From NCBI GenBank assembly GCA_029891385.1, contig CM057233.1, positions 50,422,063 through 50,486,062 on the forward strand: a DNA stretch of 64,000 bases, written 5' to 3'. The notes under the pieces were generated by a model that worked only from the letters and a program-made list of their open reading frames with translations, searched no databases and was not told the origin of the DNA. A program made the position numbers and the translations under genes. Below are positions 48,788-60,947 of this stretch, piece after piece; position 1 is the stretch's first letter, and every line of letters starts with the position of its first letter. Source of the DNA: Erythroxylum novogranatense (Eukaryota > Streptophyta > Magnoliopsida > Malpighiales > Erythroxylaceae).

Positions 48788-49572
48788 TGTTGGAGAACCA
48801 TGGATCCATGCATCACATGCATGGCAAGGCAGAGGAAGTGTTGTAATCAAAATTCCAACCCCATGACATTCCCAAAAAATCCAAAATATATGTACATTTA
48901 TAAACAAATTATAAGAACATAAAATTATAGCATATGTACCTTGCAAATACTCCTCCTTTCTTGAATCTTCTCCTTGTTTGGGTTGTAACAAATACCAAAC
49001 ACCTTCCTTAGCCTTTAGAAAGAATGCAAGATGAAGAAAAATCATTGTGTAATGGTGTTTAAAAAGATGAGTTCAAGTGGTTGCTCTAGTGAGAGCTAGA
49101 TCAAGACCAAGTTTCATGCAATTAATCTCATGCAACAATTGCTTAACATTGCATGAATAAATCTCAGGATCACTCCTTTCAACTTCCAGAACTCTTCTAG
49201 AACCTTATTCTCTCTATTGAGTGTGTGTTTGGGTTTAAATTCGTCTGTACATCAGTAAAGAACTAACTTGTGTACCACCTGTCATTAAGTCAACCACGAT
49301 CGTGTCCTATAAACCACAATCATGGCTTGCTTAATTGACAATCATGCACACTTTGCTTTTTATCCAATCTTTTATGCTTGTGACCCTTAGGTTCCCAGTT
49401 ATTTTGGTCACTTGAATTAACTCTTAATTTGAACAAATCTTGAAGGGTTTCATGATGCCAATTTACCGAAATGTAAGTGGATTAACACTCGAACTCTTCG
49501 ATAGTTGATTATTCGACTTACGAACCTTTCCATAGTCAATTAACATGTAATTTGTCCCTTCATCATCCTATA
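48788..49572 (-). mobile_element. f2 copia LTR, interrupted by X2
   Basis: On the plus strand it starts TGTTGGAGAACCATGG (the LTR 3' end on minus) next to the PBS, and runs to CATCCTATA, where X2 was inserted. The remaining LTR part, ACTTGG..., is not found on the other side of X2: after CTATACCCC the leader sequence begins, so the rest was deleted before or during formation of the array. Confidence 0.8.
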
Positions 49573-51008
49573 TGTAATACCCACATACCCCCTAGAAGGA
49601 TATGCAAGTGCCACACAAAACAGAAACAAAATAATCTAAAACATACTAAACATTCCCTTACACGCATTTCCAGAAACTCAAGCAAGCAAACATTACATAT
49701 CATTAGATGTTATTTAATAAATAGAACATATCATACATATTGTGATTATCATAATACATGCCATAAATTCAAAAGCCAACCTGTATTAAGGTTATTACAA
49801 ACCATCAAATGAAATACAAATTCTAATATATCTCATTATGTTAAATACAACTAAAAAACAAACTGAACATTTCTAAAACAAAACACAATCTCCTTAGCCA
49901 CTGCAGTTATCTTTGTCCCAGTCTTTAAACCTTCTTATCAGAACCTACACGGAGGCAAAACTACTATGCTAAAAAAAAGCTTAGTGGGGAAATAACTAAA
50001 GAAAAATAATTTGGCAACTATTTCTAACAGTCTTCGAACATTTAAATAAACAAAATCAAATCACATTTTAAGCAATCTTTAATTCTTAATATTGAAGCGC
50101 AATCCAAACAATATGTATCTCATAACAGAACAAAACATATCAAAGCAGGATATATTTGCATGAGAGAAAAACGTACAAGTATCATAATAGAATACCATAA
50201 TATCATAACCAAAATTTAAAGTATCAGGACAGAACTTGTCTATATCAAACAGTATATGATTATATCATAACAAAACTTATTTTAAAATAGATTTTGGTTA
50301 TATCATAACTGAGCATGTAACAGAAGACAAACAAGTTAACCTGCTAATCCATTTTATAAAAGTGGGTGACAGGACCAAAATAGAAGATACCATGATTGGT
50401 ATCTCAAAACAGGAGAGACTTATGTCTTAGTATCAGAAGATATTGTTGTTTCAAATATCAAGACACATCGAAGTATCGATAGTAGGAGACATCGAAGTGT
50501 CACAGAAGCAGCTACAAACACTTCTAGGCATGCCTATTTACCCATGACTAAGACTTAAGAGTTTTAAAACAATACATGTCACATTTCAAAATTCTCATGT
50601 AAAAGATATATTGCATATCATATGACGTATTCCATTTTTCTTATATTGAATATTTTCATTCATGTTTAATCAAACTTAATATGCCTTATAAACATAAACA
50701 TTTGCAATAATGTACCAATGGATACATTACGAAATTACACTTTATATGCACTCACCTAAGTTCCCAATTCACAAACATTTATAACTAACACATCACTTAT
50801 ATCATTTAGAACACATTTCGGTTCATAAGTACACTACCTTTCTTTAATAACTTATAAGTTCCAAAATTAAATACTTTGGTATCTAATAACACCTTACTTA
50901 AGTTATTACTTTAATTAAAAATCCAAATCTTATTTAACCTTTCATTAACTGTTACTTGATTAATCTAACATCATATAGGTTCATTTTCAAGCTCAATTAA
51001 GTCCATTT

Positions 51009-54000
51009 TGTTGGACCCTGAACCTTTCTGTAAGCTAGGACTATTAAATGAGAAATTATTGGCAATTAGTTATGTGTAAAACAAAGGAGAAACCTTGAAA
51101 TTTAAAAGGAATAGAAAAGATGGTTTAGATACAAGATGAGTTATATGTGAAATATTGGAAGTTAAAAGTTGGAGAGTGCAGTTGAAAATGTTCTTTGAGC
51201 ATGCTATGGTGTTTTGGCCATAACTTGATGTCTAGTTATCCAAACGAGATGATTCTTGATTTGGAGTAAACTAGGGATATAGGGCTATAAATTGTTTGAT
51301 GAAATCAAGTTCTGATTCAATCTTTAAGAAAGTCAATTTTCAGATGGAAGTCATGCGCAGGATAATGTTTTAGTATAAGAACAGACCGAAATGTTTGGAG
51401 TATAACTCTTAGACTATGAAACCAAATTGAATTCTTTTGGTGTCATTAGAAAATTAAGACAATGAGGAACATTTTTCTAGAAGGAAGTTTTATCAAATTC
51501 CTTCAATTTCATGATTAGAAAATGCCTTGATTTTTAGAAAGAGTTAGGCAAGGATTTAAATGAATTTTGAGGTCTTAATAGAGTATTTGGTAGAATTAAT
51601 TAGCATATTAATGGCAGTTAATAAGCATGTTATTTTGAGTAAGATCATATGGCATGGATTAAATTGAACTAGGGTGGTAAGTTTGCATGAGGGGCAAAAT
51701 TGGAAGAACACTTAAGCATGTAAGTTACAAGGCTATTATGTAAGGGTAAATGGGTCATTTCCCATTCATTAATGGCATTATGGTAAACAAGACATGTGGG
51801 TTTGTATATAAGGGTGAGTGGTGCACGAAATTAGGGAGAAAAATGAAAGAAAAGAGAGAAGAGAGGGAGAGCTCGGTGGAGAAGAAAAGAAAGAAAAAGA
51901 AAGAGGGAGCTAGGGCTTGCTTTTTCATGGATTTCGAGAGGGATTTTGATGGTTATTCATGAAGGAAAAGATGGAAGAAGATGAGGGCTTACATTAGCGA
52001 CAAGCAACTCCTCATTTGGTGAAGGACCAAGGTAAGAGTGTTTTTGATTTGTTGAGTTTTTGAAACGGTTATGGTTTAGATAGCTTAAGAATGGTATGGG
52101 TTTAAGAATTTTAAGATCAATTTCATGATATGTTTCTTTGGGGTTGATCAATTTGGATGTCTTTTGATTTAGGGATTTTGTGGCTATTGTTAAAGGAGAT
52201 TAAGAGAGGATTCAAGAGGAGCAATAGGGGAAGCATGTTGAACAAGTTTATAAGCAAGGATTTAAGGTGGGTATCGTGTTTATAATATAATTAACGAGCC
52301 ATAAATGTTTCCTTTTAAAGCCAGAGAAGAAAATGATTTTAAATTGCTTCATATTTGTTGCATTATTGCTTATGAACGATTTGCGAAATTGTTATGTGAT
52401 TGATATATGAATTTGGTTGATGAAATGTGAGATATTGCATGATCATGAATAAATGTGTTTTTGAAATATGCCATTATGGCAAAATGTCAAGAAAAATCAA
52501 GTTTTTTTTTTCGAAAAGTGCCATTATGGCAACAAGTTTTGAAATACATGATGTGTGGGTTTTGTTAGTCCATCCAACAAATTGTCACGTGCATGTTAAC
52601 CCAAGAATAGGCTTATCCCGCCTGCCCACTAGTGGCACGGAGCTCCTTGAAGGACTCCCTCAAGTTTACGACTACTCAAGGACATTATATGGAATTGTGT
52701 AGTTCGTCATGTTTATGGACTTACCTAAACCATTATTATGTGTTTATGTGTTTATGAATTGTGACAAGTTTTGATGCATTCATGATTTATGAACAAGTTG
52801 AAAAAAAATGCATGAGTTGTGTTGTTGCGATTTTGATTTCTTGACAAAAGTTTTGAGAAAAGTGAGATTTATGATTCAATAAGCATTTTGTAACAATAGA
52901 CTTTTTGAACAATTTTTGCTTGTTATTTGTTATAAGCATGTTATCCACGGGCTTTTAAAGCTCACCCTCACTCTCTTTCCCCAATTTAGGTGTTGAGTAA
53001 GAAACAAAGTGAAAGAGGCGTAAATCCGAATTGACATATTTCATTCACATCATATATACAATTGAATGTTGTAATTTGTGATTTTGTGAAATATTATAAC
53101 ATGGTTTGGAAATGCCATTGGAGCTTGTAAACTCTTATATATGATGTGAATGAAATATGGAATTGTGTATGGATATGAATTATGGAATTGTGTATGATGA
53201 TAATGAAATGTGAAATTGTGTATGGATGATTGTCACTGTTGAATGCGAAATTGGGTATGGATCAAGGTGGAGTTAAAATATGGATTAATTAAGGATGAGG
53301 TTAAATTGGAATTAAGTAAATTTGAAGAAGCGATCCATGTGAGTTAATGAACTTTGCATATGAATTGATATATATATATAAGTGAGGCAATATGGACAAG
53401 AAAGATAAGAATGTTATGATGATAATCATGGGATGTTTTGAATAAAGTGAAGTGATGATTTGATGAACTTCTATTGGTAGTTGAAATTAAGTACACTTAA
53501 AGAAGTAATCCAACTGAATTGATGGACTTTGAATATGAGTTGTCATTTCTTACAATTGAAATTGTTATGGAAAAAAAAGGATTAGTATTTGAATGGATAT
53601 GAAAATCGCGCTAAGACATGTTACTGCATGATTGAGATTATGAACATGTTAGATTCTTTCAGTCATAACTCCCTCGTCCGACCTCCAAATGAAGTGATTT
53701 TTGAAGCGATAGATTTCTAAGACATGAATTTATCTCTCTTTAAAATTTTGTAGTTTTTGGTTTTGATATGAAAAAGTTTGATTGTAAGAAAGTAAGGGGT
53801 CATTTTAAAGAGCATGATTAAGGTATAAACACACTTTGGAATTTTACGCATATCTTGAGCTATAGAGCTCCGATTGAGGTGATTCTTGCTTCAAAGCAAA
53901 TTAGAGACTTAAATTTACAATTTATTTGAAGAAGTCGACTTATGGTTTTGGTGATTTTTTAGTGTGCGCTCATCACCATTGTGGAATGACAGTAAATGAC

Positions 54001-54225
54001 CCTTCAGGAAAATAAGCTCAAGTTTTGTGTTTTCACATGAGTTGGGCTCCGGAAGCAAGCAGGATCCAACAGTTGTGGTATCAGAGCAAGAAAATGAAGA
54101 GCATATATAGGTTTCATGGTTTTATTAAGTAGTTGGGTTTCGGTCCCAACATTTATGGTATCAAAGCGAGCTCAAGTTTCATGATTTCGCAAGAGTTGGA
54201 TTCCGGAAGCAGGCGGGGTCCAACA
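51009..54225 (+). mobile_element. LTR insertion K with repeated LTR-end/PBS modules
   Basis: Starts TGTTGGACCCTG and ends GGGGTCCAACA, with perfect TSD CATTT (51004-51008, 54226-54230); X1 has the empty site near 46225. LTR sequence is related to H (for example GAGGGGCAAAATTGGAAGAA near 51690). The LTR proper ends at 54071 (GGATCCAACA) and is followed by PBS TGGTATCAGAGC (54075). A second LTR end (GGTCCCAACA, 54151) and PBS-like TGGTATCAAAGC follow, and then a third LTR end at 54225. No coding region. Confidence 0.85.
54071..54225 (+). repeat. Tandem LTR-end/PBS modules at the end of K
   Basis: Within 155 bp, two modules run PBS, short A-rich or AGCTCAAG spacer, then a GAGTTGG-TTCCGG-AGC-GG-TCCAACA LTR end. 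The last base of the second module is the terminus that abuts the TSD, so the extra modules were part of the inserted or recombined DNA, not flanking sequence. Confidence 0.85.
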
Positions 54226-55432
54226 CATTTAAACCATTGTTAAGTACCTTAACCTTATATAGTCCAACAATTGTCTAAAAGCAACATTTTCTACTTCTTA
54301 AGTACTTCCCATGACCATAGGAATAAACCTTATAAATCTCGCGATTGTAGGATGAGTGAACCGAAGGTTCACTCACCCACAACTTCGAATTTCTTTCCAA
54401 AACTTGACTTCTTCACTTCCATTTGACACACCTTCACCAAAGTCCATCAATTTCACTTCAATTATACCTTATTCATGCTTCAATACCTCATCAAATTTAT
54501 GTCCAAACCAATTCAAAAATCATTCATAAGGTATCCCACAATCCATAATCTTTCATGCTTAAAAATCTAAAGCAAAAGCCACCAACAACTATCAAATTCC
54601 AGACCTCAATTCATCATCAATTCAACATATTCTATCCATTTCAATCATCACATAATTGATAACACAACATGCTCTCAAGTTTAGAATTCCTTTAACTTCT
54701 TAAATTTAAAGAACAACTCCAAAAAAGCAATCCCACTAGTCTTTCAAGTAACCATACACAACTCCTAGACTAAGGTGCAAATTTCAGTACCAATAAAACA
54801 ATAACACAGAAAATACCAAGACTTACTTCTTGATGCAGTAACTTACAAAGATTCCAAGTGAAAGATGATCCAAAATCAAGCAAAATTCTAGAATTTAGGA
54901 GGGAGTGAGAGGTTTTTGTGTTGAGGAACAAAGTGAAGAGAGAAGGTAGCAGAAACACCAAATGAGTTGGAGTGATTCAGCTCTTACTTTGTAAGGTATC
55001 CTAGCTTTAAAGGGACACCTGTCCTTCCATGAGGTGACCTACATGGCAAACATATTAGTGAGCCACTTGTCTTCTTATCATGTAGCCAAATGCCACAACT
55101 CAATTAGGCCACTTGTCACTTAAACCAATGTTGCCAAATGTCAATGCATTAGCCATGCTAAATGTCAGTAACTTATAGGCTTAGTCATTCTAATTTTTCA
55201 TGTACCAACTTGACTTGCCATTTGACAATTTTCCTAGTCCAAATATACATTTTAATACCTTAATTCTCTAATGATGTTAATTAATTCCAATCCACTAAAT
55301 ATGATCTATTAAACCAAAATTCAAGTTATATGTAATTCTCAATCATATCACAAATTTTAACACCTCTCATATATGTACTTTCATTAACATGTAACATTCC
55401 AACTAGGGTACAATTTGGAGCCTTACCCTATA

Positions 55433-57774
55433 CCCCTTAACCACCTTTAAAATGCATCTAATGCATGTATCACATAAAGGAGGTTTAATTTAGGTTATGA
55501 CTTGACCATGCATCTAAAGTTTGTGATTCGATTAAACTCTTGAACTAAACCGGGTACAAGTGTTAGTCTTGGCTAATTCAAATTATGAATGTGATTCAAT
55601 TAGGAACCCTAAAATTCAATTATTTTGATGTCCATATTAAACACTTTAATTCTAGTGCACATGCCTTTTTCTAGTCACACCAGAAATGCTATGCTCTACT
55701 TGGATTAATTCTAAATTAATCCCTAGGGGTTCCAAAATTCCCAAACATCAATTAGTAATCTAAAACATCCGTAGGTCATCTCAAATTTATCAAGATAATT
55801 TCATTACAAGCCAAAAAGTATCTTGATGGCCAAAATTATCAAGATAAATGAGTTAACCTACTAGACACTAAAGAGATCGATTCAATGTCTGAAAACTTTT
55901 CAGAACCCTAATTTTAAGTACATGCACTTAGCACGCTACTAGCATCAAAATAATACATTTCTTATCTCATAAAAATAATTTCAAGGTATTATAATTGAAA
56001 CATATACACATAAGTCATTAAACAAGTTAGCCCCATCAGCTTTTAAAAAGCTATCTAGTGTTAACTTTGACTTGATCTATTAATTGAATCAAGTTCAATT
56101 AATTCTGGAAAACTTCTAGAGTCATATAAACATTCTAAATGTGCCTAATAAAAAATTTCAGAATCTAATTCCTATGAATTCTTTATAAAATAAGTATAAT
56201 TTGCCAGCACATCATATGTCTACTAACACTTGTCATACACCACCAGCATGCTTGTATAATCGAGAATAAATAATCAGTCACTTCAAAAATAGGTGTCATG
56301 CATCTCATACACGTGGAAACAACATATGTGCATGTTCATGAAGAAACTTCATAAAAACAATTTTTTATAAAATTATTATGGAATTTACAAGCTTGCATGT
56401 TTATCATATTTCTAGAATTTCCCCAAACTTGATACATGCATCAGGCTGAAACTAAGCATGACTTTCAATTGCATTTTCATTTAATAGAAACATAACACAA
56501 CACCTTATAAACATTTATGTGAAAGAAATTTAGAAAAATAAGTTTTCTAGAGTTATTACGAAAATTTCAAAATTAGCACATACATTCTATTTTCCAGAAA
56601 TTCCCTGAAACCAACATGTGAATAGACTTAGAGATTAATTCATAATAAAATAGCAAATGACATTCAATTGAAATTTACTCTGACAAAAACATAACCATTA
56701 AATCCTAACTAGATCTGCTATTTTGATATTCAAATTCAATATATATGAAATTGAAACAGTAGATCTGCTTTTTCTTTCATTTTTACATTTCTTTGGACTC
56801 CAAAAAAAATCTGTCGATATTTCTGATTAAATCTTCTTGTTCCTAATTATTGTATAGAGAGAAATGAATATTTCTTTCTTCGGCCTTCCCCAGAAAAGTT
56901 TATTTGAAGTCATAACATAAGACATATAAGAGGCATCTTCAATATTTTTCTTGGATTCCATAACACAAGATCCATTTCTATTGATATTTAAACCTATATA
57001 AGATTTATATATAATAAACAAGATTTATCTATATATTAGATCACGGCTTCATGTACGAAATAATTCCTTTTCAGTTATATCTGTTGCAAATTCAAATTTG
57101 AGTATAAAATTATCTTTATTCTGCCGTTCATACCTATTTTATACATTCCATATCCACATATGGAGTTAGATACAATTTTATGTGATTCGTAACTTTGTAA
57201 ATGTATATAAAAAATTCCATCATTGTTAGATCAATCCATATAATTGTATGAAGAACGATCCAACAATGTGAATAAATGGGAAATTCAAAATAATGGGGGA
57301 TGGAAATGCAGGAATGTCTACAATACCTGGATTTAATCAGATACCATTTTAAGGATTTTGTAGGTCCATTGATCGGGGTTTAACAGAAGAGCTTCATAAG
57401 TTTCCAAAAATTGAAGATACAGATCAAGAAATTGAATTTCAATTATTTGTGGAAACATGTCAATTAGTATAACCGTTGATAAAAGAAAGGGATGTTGTAT
57501 ATGAATCGCGTACCTATTCTTTTGAATTATATGTATTCGTGGGATTAATTTGGAAAACCAGTAGGGATATGCAAGAACAAACAATTTTTATTGGAAACAT
57601 TCCTCTAATGAATTCCCATATAACATGTTATAAGAATTTATATGAAAGAAAATCAGAATGGTTATAATTTATACGAATTTTTTAAAAACAACATGCTTCT
57701 CAGTCACAATCTAACAAACAGTTGCACATGTTTAATAGATCACCTTGTACATGCATAACTTGCTTTGATACCAC
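55433..57774 (-). other. f2 copia leader, copy 2
   Basis: Collinear with 47425-48787, beginning TTAACCACCTTTAAAATGC. It contains a 0.9-kb plastid-derived insert at 56696-57617. On the right it meets the f2 LTR through a PBS-like GATACCACTG. No ORF is recognised outside the plastid piece. Confidence 0.68.
56696..57617 (+). pseudogene. rpoB: Plastid DNA insert: rpoB 5' end and upstream spacer
   Basis: From about 57293 the plus strand encodes the N-terminus of the chloroplast RNA polymerase beta subunit: [70 protein letters not shown], and [20 protein letters not shown] up to PLMNS. In-frame stops at GFNQIPF-stop and QLV-stop show it is a nuclear, non-functional copy. 56696-57292 is AT-rich and fits the plastid spacer upstream of rpoB. 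The f2 leader continues on both sides, and copy 1 (about 48618) lacks the insert. In plastids rpoB is a catalytic subunit of PEP. Confidence 0.92.
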
Positions 57775-59079
57775 TGTTTGAGAACCATGGATCCATGCAT
57801 CACATACATGGCAAGGTAGCGAAAGTTTCATAATCAAAATTCCAACCCCATGACATCCCCAAAAAATCCAAAATCTATGTGCATGTTTAAATAAATTATA
57901 AGAACATAAAATTATAGCATATGTACCTTGCAAATACTCCTCCTTTCTTGAATCTTCTCCTTGTTTGGGTTGTAGAAAAAAACCAAAAACCTTGCTTGGG
58001 CTCTAGAATGCATGCAAAGATGAAGAAAAATTAGTGTGTAAGGGTGTTTAGGGCACCAAATAAGATGAGTTCAAATAGATGCTCTAGTGAGAGTTAGATC
58101 AGGACCAAGTTTCATGCAATTAATCTCATACAACAATTACTTAATTATCTAGGTTACAAACCTTTCCATAGTTAATTACTGTGCAATTCATCCCTTCACC
58201 ATCCTATACCCCACTTGGTTTGAATATGGGTTATGTGTCAACTCCCACTAGACTGGTTATATCAGATCTAGTCCAAGTGATGTTAGTTCTTATCTTGGGG
58301 ATCTTATTACTCTATGTGTCATTGAAGACTCTCTTTATGACATATAACTGCTTTGACTAGAGACTCTCGAGTAATGACCCCAACAAGAGGTCGTGGGTAT
58401 CATCTCCTTCTATTATGAGTGGTGAATCATTTATTGGCTACTCAATTACCTTCGAATACCAATATTTGTACCCAATCATCATCCTATAAGTGACCTCATA
58501 ATACCAATAGTTGTACCTAGTCACCACCCTATGAGCAACCTCATCTTGAGGCAACAAGGAATGGTGTCAAACCACAGGATCAATATCTAATATATCCTTG
58601 ATTACCTTAAGTCTAAGGATATTTGCACCATTGTTATGATGACATTAATCACGAAAATTTGATAGATTATCCATATGATAATCTTATAGCAATCATCTGA
58701 TGTACTTACTACTCTTAGTAATCATCCACATGTTAACTATAAACATCTCATGCTTACAATTTATGAGATCCACTACTTGATCAAATGAAGGAGTATAACA
58801 TATGCTAGTCTATCTAGATTAACAAGGTCTTATCTTATTAATCTTATGACTAGGAATAATTTAGATACTAACATAATTGTACATGATAGGAATCTCATTA
58901 TCATGATCTCATCATGATTTCCTTTATTCTATGTTTTGTATCATGGACTTTTTAAGAACGACATTAATTTATAAATAAATGAACATCCAATTAATAAAAA
59001 TTTCCTTTCGCTTTATTAATCAAAATAAAATTTGTAAAAAAGTGTTAAAAGTGATTGCCTTTAGAGCACTACTTTAATA
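57775..59079 (-). mobile_element. f2 copia LTR, right-most, internally deleted
   Basis: TGTTTGAGAACCATGG next to the PBS to GCACTACTTTAATA, 1.3 kb. Relative to the copy at 48788 it lacks about 0.4 kb between CAATTACTTAATTA and CTAGGTTACAAACC, but it retains the distal half (CTATACCCCACTTGG onward) that is missing in the other units. It is the 5' LTR for the adjacent leader. The right flank is gypsy G. Confidence 0.82.
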
Positions 59080-59760
59080 ATATGTTATGACAACTTACAA
59101 AAATGAGAGGTGGAAATAGTTCTTAAGCAGGAAGTAAATAAATCTATCTATTGCTGAGTATGAAAGAGAATTCAGTCGACTCGACAAATATGAATCTGAA
59201 CCTATGCTTATTAAGGATTTCTAATGTCATCAGTTTAAAGATAGATTAAATGACTCAATAAAAGAGCATATTGTGGCATTCACTCTTCTGTAGCAAGTGA
59301 ATTATCATTAGTTGGTTCAAGCTACAATCAAAATCAAAAAGTAAGAGATAGTTAAGAGAGAGAGAGCATAGCAAAGGGGTTTTTCTACAGGAGGTCAACC
59401 ATTGGGTAAGAGAAGCCGTGAAGATGCTTCCACTGCATAGGAATCCACCTAAAGATCTGCAACTAAAGGAAGGTGAAAAAGGTTTCCCCCATCGATTGAT
59501 CCTGGTAAGGGTCCCTCTATAGGCTGAGGTTCTGGTGCACCGGAGTGTCCTCATTGCTCCAGATACCATTAGGGTACTTTTAAGAGGATGATGGGTGTAT
59601 GTTTCCAATATGGAAGCACTGAACATTGTGTAGCAAATTGTCCTATGACATAATCTCAAGTGTCACAAGCTAACAGAGAAGCTTCTAATGCACTTATAGG
59701 AAATATTAGAGGTGGTAAGAGGTTATGGAGGATTTGTCTAGTTTAGGCCTAATTTGAGTA
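59080..59760 (+). pseudogene. Gypsy G gag C-terminus and zinc knuckle
   Basis: Frame fragments EYEREFSRLDKYE (about 59155-59195) and FKDRLNDSIKEHI (about 59235-59275) match the retrotransposon gag core. A nucleocapsid knuckle reads CFQYGSTEHCVANC (about 59601-59642), in which the second Cys of CX2CX4HX4C is Tyr. Multiple stops. The left end of G is truncated by the f2 array. Confidence 0.8.
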
Positions 59761-60317
59761 TTGCTTTAAAAACTGTTGACCAATCTGCTACATCTTCTGC
59801 TACATCTTGGGCCTATATTATGAAGGCTCGCGAGGACCAGGACTCACGTGAGGTCATCGTTGGTATTATTTTTCTCTTTGACTCTGAAATGCATGCTTTG
59901 ATTGATCTTAGATCTACCCATTCTTATATTTGTTTTGGAGAATTTCTTGATAAAAAGATGCTTGTAGGTCAGTTATATTGTCATATTTATATAACCAATC
60001 CTTTGGGTAGTAGTGTGTTGGTTAACAGGATTTATAGAAACCGTCCTATTTTGATCCAATGTAGTGAGTTTATAGCGAATCTAATTGAAATGCCTTTTTG
60101 TGAATTCGATTTGATTTTGGATATGGATTGCTTATCCAATCATCAAGTAGTTGTTGAATTTAGAGTAAAGCTTGTTGTGCTTAAAAAGCCCAATCAAACT
60201 GAAATAATATTATATGGCATCCACACTAGTCCTCTAACTAGTGTAATATCCACTATGCAAGCCCGAAGGTTTCTTAGGAAGCGTGTGAAGCTTATTTGTC
60301 TTTTGTACTTGATTTGA
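59754..60317 (+). pseudogene. Gypsy G aspartic protease
   Basis: A 187-aa ORF with SREVIVGIIFLFDSEMHALI then DLRSTHSYICF. This is the Tekay-type protease, whose active-site loop D(S/T)G(S/A) reads DLRS, so the Gly is lost. It continues with PFCEFDLILDMDCLSNHQVV, matching the GMDWL-type segment of the family. Processing activity is very unlikely. Confidence 0.85.
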
Positions 60318-60947
60318 AGAGGGAAAGTGTAAAACTGCAAGACTTTCCTTTCGTGAACAATTTTCCAAATGCTTTTCCTAAAGAACTACCTAGGCTTCCT
60401 CACAAAAGGGAGGCTAAGCTATTTATTGAGATTGTGCCTAAAACAGTTCCTATCTTTAGAGCATCGTACAGGATGGCTTTTGCTGAGCTAAAAGAGTTGA
60501 AAGTTCAGTTACAAGAGCTATTGGATAAGGGATTTATTCAACCTAGTGTCTCATCTTGGGGAGCACCGATTTTGTTTGTTAAGAAGAAAGATGGTACTCT
60601 TTGAATGTGCATTGATTATAGGCAATTGAACAAGGTTACGATGAAGAATAAATATCTATTTGCAAAGATAGAAAGTCTGTTTGATCAGTTAAAAGGTGTA
60701 GAGGTATTTTCAAAGATAGATCTGCGATCAGGGTATTATTAGCTTCAGGTAAAGGATGTGGATGTTTCAAAGATTGCATTCAGGACTTGGTATAGACACT
60801 ATGAATTCTTAGTAATGTCATTTGGGCTAACTAATGTGCCAACTGCTTCATGGATCTAATGAATAGGGTGTTTATGCCTTATTTAGACCAGTTTGGGATG
60901 TGGTATTCATAGATGATATCTTAGTCTATTACAAGAATGAGAAAGAC
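60296..60947 (+). pseudogene. Gypsy G reverse transcriptase, truncated
   Basis: The ORF 60296-60604 has FPNAFPKELPRLPHKREAKL, YRMAFAELKELKVQLQELLD and SSWGAPILFVKKKDGTL, then a stop in place of Arg, [22 protein letters not shown] then a stop, and VMSFGLTN. The region of the catalytic FIDD box (near 60910) is frameshifted. LTR F2 cuts the domain at 60948; nothing of G is seen beyond. Same clade as E, but diverged. Confidence 0.9.

Larger units (their letters stand above)
49573..55427 (-). mobile_element. Solo LTR X2 (2.64 kb without K)
   Basis: TGTAATACCCACATACCCCC to GGAGCCTTACC, with TSD CTATA on both sides (49568-49572, 55428-55432). Paralog of X1. Interrupted by K at 51009. Neither copy has pol, so X is a solo gypsy-type LTR. 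Confidence 0.82.
39737..59079 (-). mobile_element. Tandem array of f2 copia LTR-leader units with nested insertions
   Basis: Order on the plus strand: partial f2 LTR (split by I), X1 (split by J), leader, partial f2 LTR, X2 (split by K), leader (split by plastid DNA), f2 LTR. Units 42989-49572 and 49573-about 58205 are collinear once J, K and the plastid piece are removed, and X1 and X2 share both insertion boundaries. So X inserted once and the whole unit was then duplicated. No gag or pol is present. f2 resembles f1 (ACTACTTTAATA-type end, TTCCCAGTTATTTTGG segments). Confidence 0.72.

Noticed and set aside
51009..54225. K as a DNA transposon
   Set aside because: Ends are TGTTGG...CCAACA with a 5-bp TSD, and a tRNA-type PBS follows the LTR end; it has no transposase and is homologous to LTR H.
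56696..57292. Plastid tRNA gene (trnC) in the plastid insert
   Set aside because: No cloverleaf-compatible tRNA sequence is seen in this part; it fits only the AT-rich spacer upstream of rpoB.
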